A stretch of DNA of 7,053 bases from Chloroflexota bacterium (GCA_017885485.1 JAFNFZ010000247.1:3747-10799), one strand, 5' to 3'. Counted from the first letter of the stretch, positions 1 through 5,741 are shown. Numbers and translations are program-made. The notes: generated from the sequence alone by a model not told the origin.

Positions 1-1134
1 ACCTTGATTCTCACCATAGTGGCGCTTGTGAGTGTACCCGTGATGATCATCCGCTACCTCTACGGGCTGGGAGCTATCAGTAACCTCAGCGATGGACGTG
101 CCTGGGGGTTGTGGATCAGTTTCGACCTCTACTGCGGCGTTGCTCTGGCGGCGGGCGGATTCACTCTGGCAGCATTGGTTCACATCTTCAACGCAGAGAA
201 GTACCATCCTGTGGTCAGGCCTGCGATTCTCACTGCCTTCTTAGGCTACATAGTTGTCATTCTGGCTTTGCTGGTTGATCTCGGACAACCATGGTATATC
301 TGGCATATTATGATCAATTGGAACATCCACTCTCCCTTGTTTGAAGTCGGCTGGTGCGTCATGTTGTACACTGGGGTGCTGGCCCTGGAGATGAGCCCGG
401 CGCTCTTCGAGAGGCTGAACTGGAAGGTGCCACTTCGGGTCATTGGCATGATCCAGATCCCGCTGATAATAGCGGGCATTGTGATCTCAACAGGCCATCA
501 GAATTCCCTTGGGTCCATGCTGCTGTTACTCCCGTATACACTCGACCCTCTGTGGTACACACCTATCCTGCCCGCCCTGTTCTTCGTCTCGGCCGTGGCT
601 GTTGGCCCAGCGATGGTGATTCTGGAGTCCACCCTGAGTGGCATGGCATTCGGACACGCCGTAAGCCGAGATGTGTTAAGTGGTCTGGGCAAATTGATTC
701 CCTACATCCTTGGCATCTATCTCATCATGAAGATCGCTGATCTGGCAGTGGCCGGACAACTGGACATGATCGTCAACAGCTATCCCCAGAACGTCTACTG
801 GCTGGTGGAGGTCATCGTAGGGGTGGTGCTGCCCATCATTCTCCTCTCAATCCCGAAGGTAAGACAAAACAGAGGAGGACTATTCGGGACCGCGCTGCTG
901 GTAATTGGCGGGTTAATACTCAATCGCTTTAACGTCAGCCTCCTGTGGCAAACGATTCGCCCGGGCTATACCTACTTCCCTCACTGGATGGAGTTCGCTG
1001 TCTCAGCGGGGGTCGTTGCCTGGGCTATCATTGTCTTCATGCTGGCAATACGACTCCTACCCATTGAACAGAGCCACGAGGAGGTGGCGGAGAAACCGAG
1101 TCACGCTTTGCCAGAGGCAGCGCGTAGTTCCTGA
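1..1134 (+). CDS. hybB: HybB/NrfD-type hydrogenase membrane subunit (5' partial)
   Basis: This is an integral membrane subunit of a group 1 [NiFe]-hydrogenase or related oxidoreductase. In this family the protein anchors the complex and passes electrons between a periplasmic iron-sulfur subunit and the quinone pool. The frame is open from base 1, so the start lies upstream. By comparison with E. coli HybB (about 390 aa) roughly 15-20 residues are missing. Family signatures seen, counted from the TTG at base 4: YLYGLGAISNLSDG near residue 18, a YHPVVRPA stretch near 67, LEMSPALFERLNWKV near 127, a GHQNSLGSM loop near 163, and YTYFPHW followed by a last helix ending IRLLPIEQ near 325-359. About nine to ten hydrophobic segments are visible, and a charged tail of about 20 residues ends the protein. 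No other hydrogenase subunit follows, so partners must lie upstream. A generic NrfD/PsrC-family subunit of another complex is the alternative. Confidence 0.87.
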   Translation, partial: TLILTIVALVSVPVMIIRYLYGLGAISNLSDGRAWGLWISFDLYCGVALAAGGFTLAALVHIFNAEKYHPVVRPAILTAFLGYIVVILALLVDLGQPWYIWHIMINWNIHSPLFEVGWCVMLYTGVLALEMSPALFERLNWKVPLRVIGMIQIPLIIAGIVISTGHQNSLGSMLLLLPYTLDPLWYTPILPALFFVSAVAVGPAMVILESTLSGMAFGHAVSRDVLSGLGKLIPYILGIYLIMKIADLAVAGQLDMIVNSYPQNVYWLVEVIVGVVLPIILLSIPKVRQNRGGLFGTALLVIGGLILNRFNVSLLWQTIRPGYTYFPHWMEFAVSAGVVAWAIIVFMLAIRLLPIEQSHEEVAEKPSHALPEAARSS

Positions 1135-1142
1135 AGGATGTT

Positions 1143-1160
1143 GAGGGGTAGCGATTCCTC
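1143..1160 (+). terminator. Small hairpin 8 nt after hybB stop
   Basis: GAGGGG (1143-1148) can pair with TTCCTC (1155-1160), giving four Watson-Crick pairs, two G-T pairs and a 6-nt loop. No T-run follows, so termination by this element alone is doubtful. Confidence 0.2.
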
Positions 1161-1187
1161 TGGTTGCAGGCGGTGATTCCGGACAAC

Positions 1188-1238
1188 TGCACCAAGTGCC
1201 TCATCGGTGCACCGCAGGATTCTCCGAAATCCTGCGGT
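1188..1238 (+). terminator. Two abutting hairpins downstream of hybB
   Basis: TGCACC (1188-1193) pairs with GGTGCA (1206-1211) around a 12-nt loop. Abutting it, and sharing base 1211, is a perfect 11-bp inverted repeat, ACCGCAGGATT (1211-1221) and AATCCTGCGGT (1228-1238), with a 6-nt loop. The second stem is GC-rich and should fold stably. There is no T-run after it, so a classical intrinsic terminator is not shown. It may stop or stabilise the hybB transcript 3' end, or act as a structured leader for the nitroreductase downstream. GCGGTG at 1170-1175 could compete for CACCGC at 1210-1215. The remaining bases to 1386 contain no gene I can support. Confidence 0.45.
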
Positions 1239-1386
1239 CCGATATTGACGGTCGAGCCCCATCCGAATTGTGTTGTCCCTTTCCCTGTGATACAGTCTTC
1301 TTGCCTTCGTGCACTGTCGACAATCCGCTGACTTAGAATCAGCAAGCGAGCCGGCTTCCTTTCTTATGCTCGGCTGGCTCTATCGC

Positions 1387-1392
1387 AGGAGG
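1387..1392 (+). promoter_or_regulatory. Strong ribosome binding site that fixes the nitroreductase start
   Basis: AGGAGG lies 6 nt before the ATG at 1399. The open frame extends 30 codons further upstream (to 1309), but that extension has no comparable site and no family-like sequence. The 1399 start is therefore chosen. Confidence 0.85.
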
Positions 1393-1398
1393 ACCTCC

Positions 1399-2067
1399 AT
1401 GGATGTTATTGAAGCGATCAATGGACGAAGGAGTGTTCGTGCGTTCAAACCTGATCCGGTGGGTAGAGAGACTCTGGAGCGGATCGTGGAAGCTGCTCTG
1501 CGGGCACCTTCGTGGGAGAACTCGCAGCCCTGGGAGTTTGCCGTCTTGGGTGGCGAGGCCATGAGCAACTACAGGACGACCATCATGGCCATGATGAGGG
1601 CCGGAGAGAAGCCTCGGCTCGACATACCTTGGCCCAGGCTGTCCGGACGCTACCTTGAACGTGCGAAGGAGGACGGCAGGCGGCTGTTTCGAGAGCTTGG
1701 GATTGCCAGGGAGGACAAGGAAGCGGTCATACAGTGGCGGTTGTCCATGTCCCGGTTCTTCGATGCGCCTAATGGTGTGGTGGTCTACGTGGATTCGTCG
1801 TTGGGTGAGTGGTCGCTCATCGACACAGGCATAGCTCTGCAGAATCTGATGCTGGCGGCCTGGCACCACGGAGTCGGTAGTTGTGCGCTGGCGGCCGCAG
1901 TCATATACCCCGATGTGGCGCGCAGCCTGCTGAACATACCTCAGTCCAAACGGATTATCATTGGCATAGCTGTGGGGTACCCCGATCTCTCAAAGCCGGC
2001 GGCGCAATTCCGCGCCGGTCGCGATCCTATGGAGGCCATGGTGACGTGGCACGGTTTCATCCCGTAG
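1399..2067 (+). CDS. Nitroreductase-family FMN protein
   Basis: This 222-aa protein has the length usual for the NfsB/NfnB-like nitroreductase superfamily, homodimeric FMN enzymes that reduce nitro groups, quinones, enones or other small electrophiles with NAD(P)H. The N-terminus MDVIEAINGRRSVRAFKPDP (residues 1-20) carries the Arg-Arg-Ser-Val-Arg FMN phosphate-binding motif. APSWENSQPWEF (36-47) is the usual second FMN-contact segment (commonly A-P-S-x-x-N-x-Q-P-W). GVVVYVD (126-132), the DTGIALQNLMLAA helix (142-154) and HHGVGSCAL (156-164) follow, then IIIGIAVGYPD (186-196) and a C-terminal arm. Substrate cannot be read from sequence. The insert at about 65-115, rich in Arg and Glu, resembles that of subfamilies often annotated simply as nitroreductase. 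It stands alone, separated by 264 bp from hybB and 334 bp from the hydrolase. A ferredoxin-dependent or dehalogenase-like role is possible but unsupported. Confidence 0.9.
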   Translation: MDVIEAINGRRSVRAFKPDPVGRETLERIVEAALRAPSWENSQPWEFAVLGGEAMSNYRTTIMAMMRAGEKPRLDIPWPRLSGRYLERAKEDGRRLFRELGIAREDKEAVIQWRLSMSRFFDAPNGVVVYVDSSLGEWSLIDTGIALQNLMLAAWHHGVGSCALAAAVIYPDVARSLLNIPQSKRIIIGIAVGYPDLSKPAAQFRAGRDPMEAMVTWHGFIP

Positions 2068-2111
2068 GTCTCGCTGCATCTGCTGTGGCAGTGAAGGTCT
2101 ATCCGCCGAAG

Positions 2112-2229
2112 AGCCCCGGACGGTCTGGTCTGCTTTCTCACTTGTGCCCAGGGGATCGGTCAGGAGAATCCCCTTCTCCGTCCCCCGGGCCAGCGGTTGG
2201 GCGCGAACCTCCCTCAGTCTGGGATTCAT
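2112..2229 (-). pseudogene. Probable N-terminal remnant of a Memo/AMMECR1-associated protein
   Basis: Read on the minus strand from the ATG at 2229, the frame gives MNPRLREVRAQPLARG, then TEKGILLTDPLGTSEKADQ. The pattern N-P-[KR]-L-R-x-V, about 15 residues, then a hydrophobic run before D-P-L-G-x-[SA]-[ED]-K resembles the N-terminal domain I know from AmmeMemoRadiSam/Memo-family proteins. In those proteins a region about a phenylalanine-rich strand and 'FDG' motif follows, then a large catalytic-fold domain. Here the resemblance stops after about 37 residues. The frame goes on as unpatterned, polar sequence and runs into the convergent nitroreductase gene, with no room for the roughly 250 further residues. 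No strong ribosome binding site precedes the ATG. I infer a truncated, dead copy. Similarity is judged by eye from a short segment, so chance is possible. Confidence 0.4.
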
Positions 2230-2360
2230 GAAATCGCCGAACCGAGATCCCCTCGGTCAGCCCGCGGGCCTTGACTGCTCTCTGCCTTTTCCTGCAGGCC
2301 AGGACACCCGCAGCGGCAGTGCCATCATAAGTCATCTCGTCCGGCTTCCGCAATTCCACG

Positions 2361-2389
2361 TTGCACGAAGACACGCCGTCGTCTATCAT
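2361..2389 (+). promoter_or_regulatory. Sigma70-like promoter for the alpha/beta hydrolase
   Basis: TTGCAC (2361-2366) and TATCAT (2384-2389) are separated by exactly 17 bp. The -10 matches the consensus at 5 of 6 bases and the -35 at 3 of 6. Initiation 6-8 nt after the -10 would fall near 2396, leaving a leader of only about 6 nt before the ATG at 2402. That agrees with the absence of any Shine-Dalgarno sequence there. Confidence 0.42.
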
Positions 2390-2401
2390 TAGATCAGCCG
2401 T

Positions 2402-3154
2402 ATGACAGATCACAACCAGGTTGCCCTCGCCAACCTGCAGAATGAGGCATGTGTCGAAAGCCTGAGGGTGAGGGTTGGCGACCACGATATCCACTACCGG
2501 AGAGCGGGCAGAGGTTTCCCTGTGCTCCTCTTGCACGGCGGAGCCAACGACTCGAGCGACTGGATTGAGACAATGTCCATCTTCTCCAAGGACTTCAGCC
2601 TCTATGCACCCGATCTGGTTGGCTATGGTTTGAGTGACAGAAGAGACGCTGGCTATTGCCTGTCGGATTTCACTGACGCCACACTGGCATTGATGCAGCA
2701 TCTGGGTTTGGGCAACATGTTCATGGTGGGCCATTCGCTTGGCGGCAGGGTGTGTCTCGAGATCGCCCTGCGCCATCCGGAGATGGTTCGCAGGCTGGTC
2801 CTCATTGACACTGCTGGGTTCAGCAGGCTGACCCGCCTCGGCAGCTTCCTGGGCATGACGGCCTGGGGCGTGCGCAGGGTGTTGAAGCGTCCGCAACCAT
2901 ATCCGAAGATAGCGATGGAAAATGGGGCCTATGGTCATTGGATGTGCCTGGAGAGACTTCCGGAGCTCAGGGTGCCCACGCTGATCGTTTGGAGTCACAT
3001 AGATCCATACTATCCGCTGGCAGGTGCCGTCAAAGCGGTTGAGCTAATGCCTCAGGCCAGGCTGGAGGTCTTCTCTGGCTATGGCCACGCTCCCCACAGA
3101 GCGGACAAAGACCGCTTCCACGCGCTTCTGCAGGGGTTCTTCTCTCAGGGCTGA
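2402..3154 (+). CDS. Alpha/beta hydrolase fold protein
   Basis: This 250-aa soluble protein belongs to the alpha/beta hydrolase superfamily (MhpC/BphD-like esterases, C-C hydrolases and haloperoxidase-like enzymes). It has no signal peptide or membrane segment. The oxyanion loop is LLLHGGAND (42-50). The nucleophile elbow is GHSLGG (110-115), making Ser112 the nucleophile. The acid is probably Asp201 in SHIDPYYPL, and the base His229 in GYGHAPH. The triad is complete, so an active enzyme is likely, but the substrate cannot be named. The cap between IDTAG (135-139) and VPTLIVW (191-197) is only about 50 residues, shorter than the 60-80 I would expect in MhpC-like members, and the chain is correspondingly short. 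The start at 2402 has no ribosome binding site but gives a normal N-terminus before the first beta strand, and a promoter lies just upstream. An in-frame GTG near residue 23 is a less likely start. It is probably monocistronic, with a hairpin covering the stop codon. Confidence 0.9.
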   Translation: MTDHNQVALANLQNEACVESLRVRVGDHDIHYRRAGRGFPVLLLHGGANDSSDWIETMSIFSKDFSLYAPDLVGYGLSDRRDAGYCLSDFTDATLALMQHLGLGNMFMVGHSLGGRVCLEIALRHPEMVRRLVLIDTAGFSRLTRLGSFLGMTAWGVRRVLKRPQPYPKIAMENGAYGHWMCLERLPELRVPTLIVWSHIDPYYPLAGAVKAVELMPQARLEVFSGYGHAPHRADKDRFHALLQGFFSQG

Positions 3155-3177
3155 TGCCATGAGGGGGCAGCATCAGC
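3150..3177 (+). terminator. Hairpin over the hydrolase stop codon
   Basis: GCTGATGC (3150-3157) and GCATCAGC (3170-3177) form a perfect 8-bp stem with a 12-nt loop, extendable by two G-T pairs at 3148-3149/3178-3179. The TGA stop (3152-3154) sits within the 5' arm. Only a short TT follows, so it is a weak intrinsic terminator at best. The position suggests it ends the hydrolase transcript before the bL25 promoter. Confidence 0.45.
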
Positions 3178-3226
3178 TTCCGCCGACAGAGTGGGTTCGC
3201 GGACTCTGGACGGCTGCTACCTCTTC

Positions 3227-3256
3227 TTGCCTGCAATGCATGGCTTGATGTATCAT
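3227..3256 (+). promoter_or_regulatory. Sigma70-like promoter for the bL25 gene
   Basis: TTGCCT (3227-3232) and TATCAT (3251-3256) are spaced by 18 bp. The -10 matches at 5 of 6 bases and is the same hexamer as in the hydrolase promoter. It would give a leader of about 95 nt before the start codon at 3356. The -35 is weak, so the assignment is tentative. Confidence 0.38.
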
Positions 3257-3355
3257 TATGGACACACGCAAGGCAGTGAGCGTCACGTAGGTCTCAATTC
3301 CCGGTTTGTCAGAACTCAGCTTGAACGTTCCGTGTAGCGTCTAGAAGGAGAGGAC

Positions 3356-4027
3356 ATGCAGCAGTTGGAAGTGCGGGCTCATGGCCGCAAGCTTACGGGT
3401 AAGAAGGCTAGATTCTTGCGCCGCCAGGGGATTACGCCTGTGCATCTGTTCGGCCACAACGTTGAATCGCTGGCCCTTCAATGCGATGCAGGTCAGCTTG
3501 AGCAACTGCTGGGACAAGCAGGGATGACCAAGCTCGTCACCCTCAAACTTGACGGAGCCAGGAAACCGAGGAGCGCTGTTGTCCGGGGGGTTCAGCGCGA
3601 CCCGTTGTCGGGCCATTTGGTCCATGTTGACTTCTACCAGGTGAGCATGGAAGAGAAGATCAAGGTGGAAGTGCCCGTCGTCTTGACCGGAGAAGCGCCT
3701 GCTCTGAAGACCAAAGGAAACTACGTGGCGCAGGAGTTGGATACCCTGCATATCGAGTGCCTGCCCGACAGGATCCCCGGCAGCGTGGAGGTGGACGTGA
3801 GTTCACTTGCCGAGGAAGATCAGGCAATACACGTGAGCGACCTTGCGCTCGGTGAGGGTATCACTGTTCTGACCGATCCCGAGCACGTGGTGGTCAAAGT
3901 GGCTGTGCTCCGGATTGAGAAGGTGGAAGTGAAGGTGGTAGAGGCTGAGGCCGAGGTTGAAGCCGGGGCCGAAGGTGAGGCTCCGGAAGAAGGCCCCGAG
4001 ACTGAAAAGGAGTCAAAGGAAGAGTAA
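3356..4027 (+). CDS. rplY: 50S ribosomal protein bL25 (CTC type)
   Basis: This 223-aa protein is the long CTC/TL5-type form of bL25, which binds 5S rRNA in the central protuberance of the large subunit. The N-terminal L25 beta-barrel domain covers about residues 4-93: LEVRAHGRKLTGKKARFLRR, then QGITPVHLFGHN (24-35), and the typical QRDPLSGHLVHVDFYQV (80-96). The C-terminal TL5 domain (about 101-185) has the expected VPVVLTGEAPA (106-116), LHIECLPDRIPGSVEVDVSSL (131-151) and AIHVSDLALGEGITVL (157-172). A low-complexity Glu/Ala-rich tail of about 37 residues ends the protein; such tails vary between species. The start is fixed by AAGGAG at 3345-3350, 5 nt before the ATG. It is not next to pth, its common partner, and has its own promoter and a convergent neighbour, so it is probably a single-gene unit. 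Confidence 0.96.
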   Translation: MQQLEVRAHGRKLTGKKARFLRRQGITPVHLFGHNVESLALQCDAGQLEQLLGQAGMTKLVTLKLDGARKPRSAVVRGVQRDPLSGHLVHVDFYQVSMEEKIKVEVPVVLTGEAPALKTKGNYVAQELDTLHIECLPDRIPGSVEVDVSSLAEEDQAIHVSDLALGEGITVLTDPEHVVVKVAVLRIEKVEVKVVEAEAEVEAGAEGEAPEEGPETEKESKEE

Positions 4028-4042
4028 GGGTGCCCCTTCGGC

Positions 4043-4092
4043 AATAGCGACCGCCGGGATGTCTGTCGTGGGCATCCCGCGAGGCTGCTATT
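4043..4092. terminator. Bidirectional terminator-like hairpin between bL25 and the CNNM gene
   Basis: The core stem is CGGGATGTC (4055-4063) with GGCATCCCG (4071-4079), nine pairs including one G-T, around a 7-nt loop. An outer pair of arms, AATAGC (4043-4048) and GCTATT (4087-4092), could extend it. The outer right arm contains the stop codon of the minus-strand gene (4088-4090). Being between convergent genes, one hairpin could serve both transcripts. No long T-run is present on either side. Confidence 0.5.
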
Positions 4093-5359
4093 CTTGGGTT
4101 ACTTCCTTAGTGATACGCACCTTCTCAATCTTCAAGCCCTTCATTTGCCTCACAACCAATTTCAGATTGCCTTGCCTCAGTTGTTCACCCTCAGTCGGTA
4201 TGTGCCCCAGTCGGTGCAATACCAGGCCGGCTATGGTCTCGTAGTCTCCACCGGGTAGGTCCAGGCCGGCGGTTTCGTTTACCTCATCGATTCGCATGCA
4301 CCCATCCACATCATAGGTGTGTTCATCGATGGCCTGGAATTCCTGGGACAGCCTGGACAACTCGTCGCTGAATCGTCCGACCACCTGGGCCAGAAGCTGT
4401 TTCAGGGTGACTATGCCGGAGATCCCACCGTATTCATCTACCACCACTGCCATCTGGTTGCCCTTGGCCTGCATCTCGGTGAAGAGTGGGCCTATTCGCT
4501 TGGTTTCGGGGGCGAAAACGACGGGTCTAACCAGACCGTCGATAAGAGCCTCGGCTCCAATCTCACCCTTCGCCTGGGCCATCAACATGTCCTTGATGGA
4601 GAATGCACCCACGACGTTGTCGGTCGTCTCCTCATAAACCGGGAATCGAGTGTGAGGATACTGGGAATAGACTTTCAGGAAGTCGGCCACTCTGGTTCCC
4701 TTTGCCACCCAGACCACATCGGTTCTGGGTATTATCACCTCTTCGATCGGATGGTCGCCGAACTCAAAGACATTGTGAAGCATCTTTGCTTCCGCTTCCT
4801 CTACCACTCCTTCCTCTTCCCCCACTGAAATCATGGTTCGAATCTCCTCTTCGGTGATTATCGCCCTGCGCGTCGGCGTCCCTCCAATCAGCTTGCTCAC
4901 TGTATTGCCAATCCACTCCAGCACAGTCACGGCCGGCGACAGCAACCACGAGAGGAACCTGACGGGAGTGACGTAGAGCAGAGCTATTCTCTCGCTGTGC
5001 TGTGCTCCAACGATCTTGGGTGTGACCTCTCCCATGACCAGAAGGGTGATTGTCACCACCACCGTAGCCACTATGACGGCTGTTCCCTCATTGCCCCAGA
5101 CGGATATGGCGATAGCCGTGCCCAGTGCTGCGGCCGAGGTGTTGACGAAGTTGTTGCCCAGAACCACGGTGGAGATGAATCTCTCCGGCTTCTCCAGTAT
5201 CTTCGCTAGTCGGCCTGCCCGGGCAACCCCCTGGCTTTCCATGTGCTTCAGCCTGATCCGCTGCAGAGAGATGAAGGCTATCTCTGAGCTTGAGAAGAAG
5301 GCAGAAGCCATGACGCATAGCGAAGCTAGCACAATGTACAGTATGTTTACGCTATCCAT
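4088..5359 (-). CDS. CNNM/CorC (HlyC-type) membrane protein with CBS pair
   Basis: This 423-aa protein has the standard three-part layout of the bacterial CNNM/CorC/YhdP family, associated with magnesium or cobalt efflux and metal homeostasis and often mislabelled hemolysin. Residues 1-160 form the DUF21 membrane domain: a first helix from residue 7, FFSSSEIAF (21-29), VVLGNNFVNTSAAALG (65-80) and MGEVTPK (109-115), the last two carrying residues typical of the ion site. A CBS pair follows at about 205-325, with IPRTDVVWV (210-218), RFPVYEETTDNVVGAF (238-253) and VVVDEYGGISGIVTL (305-319). The C-terminal CorC_HlyC domain covers about 345-420. Start choice: AGGAGG (plus-strand 5366-5371) stands 6 nt before the ATG. 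Upstream on the same strand is a tautomerase gene 142 bp away. A tandem 15-bp repeat precedes the ribosome binding site. All expected motifs are present, so it is likely functional. The transported ion is not decidable from sequence. Confidence 0.94.
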   Translation of the reverse strand: MDSVNILYIVLASLCVMASAFFSSSEIAFISLQRIRLKHMESQGVARAGRLAKILEKPERFISTVVLGNNFVNTSAAALGTAIAISVWGNEGTAVIVATVVVTITLLVMGEVTPKIVGAQHSERIALLYVTPVRFLSWLLSPAVTVLEWIGNTVSKLIGGTPTRRAIITEEEIRTMISVGEEEGVVEEAEAKMLHNVFEFGDHPIEEVIIPRTDVVWVAKGTRVADFLKVYSQYPHTRFPVYEETTDNVVGAFSIKDMLMAQAKGEIGAEALIDGLVRPVVFAPETKRIGPLFTEMQAKGNQMAVVVDEYGGISGIVTLKQLLAQVVGRFSDELSRLSQEFQAIDEHTYDVDGCMRIDEVNETAGLDLPGGDYETIAGLVLHRLGHIPTEGEQLRQGNLKLVVRQMKGLKIEKVRITKEVTQE

Positions 5360-5384
5360 GAAATACCTCCTGACATATGTGCAC

Positions 5385-5414
5385 CCTTGGCAATAGAGTC
5401 CTGGTCAATAGAGT
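5385..5414. repeat. Tandem 15-bp repeat upstream of the CNNM gene
   Basis: Two abutting 15-bp units, CCTTGGCAATAGAGT (5385-5399) and CCTGGTCAATAGAGT (5400-5414), agree at 13 of 15 positions, with CAATAGAGT identical in both. They lie 13 bp upstream of the ribosome binding site of the minus-strand CNNM gene, where a regulator site or leader element would be expected. I see no clear promoter around it. A second, weak inverted repeat (AATGCA 5454-5459, TGCATT 5470-5475) lies between it and the tautomerase stop. Confidence 0.55.
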
Positions 5415-5501
5415 GTCTTCTGTGGTGCAAGTGCTGCGAGCAGTGTTGGCGTAAATGCATCTCGATGATTGCATTGGATACCATGGAGAGTTGAAGCAAT
5501 T

Positions 5502-5693
5502 CTACTTCTTGGTGTCGGAGGCAAGCATGCCCCCCACTGCCCAGTTATCTTTGGCCACATCCTCGAATACAACCACCGTTGCATCAGGGGTAGTCTGAGC
5601 CACGCTCACCATGGCGTCAGTGATAAGCCTGGCCAGCTCTGCTTTCTGAGCATGAGTTCTGCCTGGCCACATCTGCACGGTTACTACTGGCAT
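5502..5693 (-). CDS. 4-oxalocrotonate tautomerase family protein
   Basis: This 63-aa protein has the small single-domain size of the 4-OT family, which forms hexamers and uses the N-terminal proline, exposed after Met removal, as catalytic base. Seen: Met-Pro-Val-Val-Thr-Val start, Gly10-Arg11 (numbered from Pro1), an amphipathic helix (about 12-32), the second strand ATVVVFEDV (37-45) and the KDNWAVGG turn (47-54). Pro1 and Arg11 are kept. The position of Arg39 of classical 4-OT is Val and that of Phe50 is Trp, so it is unlikely to be a true 4-oxalocrotonate tautomerase. It looks more like the YwhB-type group, whose physiological substrates are unclear. No aromatic meta-cleavage genes are nearby. 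The start at 5693 is fixed by a strong ribosome binding site and by the required Met-Pro; the longer open frame (to 5720) is rejected. Confidence 0.9.
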   Translation of the reverse strand: MPVVTVQMWPGRTHAQKAELARLITDAMVSVAQTTPDATVVVFEDVAKDNWAVGGMLASDTKK

Positions 5694-5696
5694 AGT

Positions 5697-5705
5697 ATCA
5701 CCTCC
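5697..5705 (-). promoter_or_regulatory. Near-perfect Shine-Dalgarno site that fixes the tautomerase start
   Basis: On the minus strand GGAGGTGAT matches the 16S rRNA 3' end over 9 bases. The GGAGG core is 7 nt before the ATG at 5693, which is followed by the proline codon that the catalytic mechanism needs. Confidence 0.88.
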
Positions 5706-5741
5706 ACTACGTGTCCGCAATCTTGTGTGATTTCAGTGGGT

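Noticed and set aside
1268..1296. TTGTGT, 17 bp, TACAGT as a nitroreductase promoter
   Set aside because: Only 3 of 6 and 4 of 6 consensus matches, which is too weak to list as a feature in this GC context.
1135..1398. Possible FMN riboswitch before the flavoprotein gene
   Set aside because: The conserved RFN-element blocks are absent; only simple hairpins are seen.
1339..1869. 176-codon minus-strand open frame
   Set aside because: It is antisense to the nitroreductase, which has clear FMN motifs. The translation is rich in Pro, Arg and His, as expected of a shadow frame.
2144..2392. 82-codon plus-strand open frame between the nitroreductase and the hydrolase
   Set aside because: It has no ribosome binding site and no recognisable pattern, and it covers the predicted hydrolase promoter.
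2138..2998. Long 286-codon minus-strand open frame
   Set aside because: Most of it is antisense to the alpha/beta hydrolase, whose catalytic motifs are intact on the plus strand. Its translation there is His/Gln-rich without family features. Only the part outside the hydrolase is kept as a finding.
4835..4844. GGTTCGAATC, resembling a tRNA T-arm
   Set aside because: There are no matching acceptor or anticodon stems around it, and it lies inside the CNNM coding sequence.
5016..5396. 126-codon plus-strand open frame opposite the CNNM gene
   Set aside because: It is the complement of the well-conserved DUF21 membrane domain, whose helices produce long Ser/Thr/Ala-rich shadow frames.
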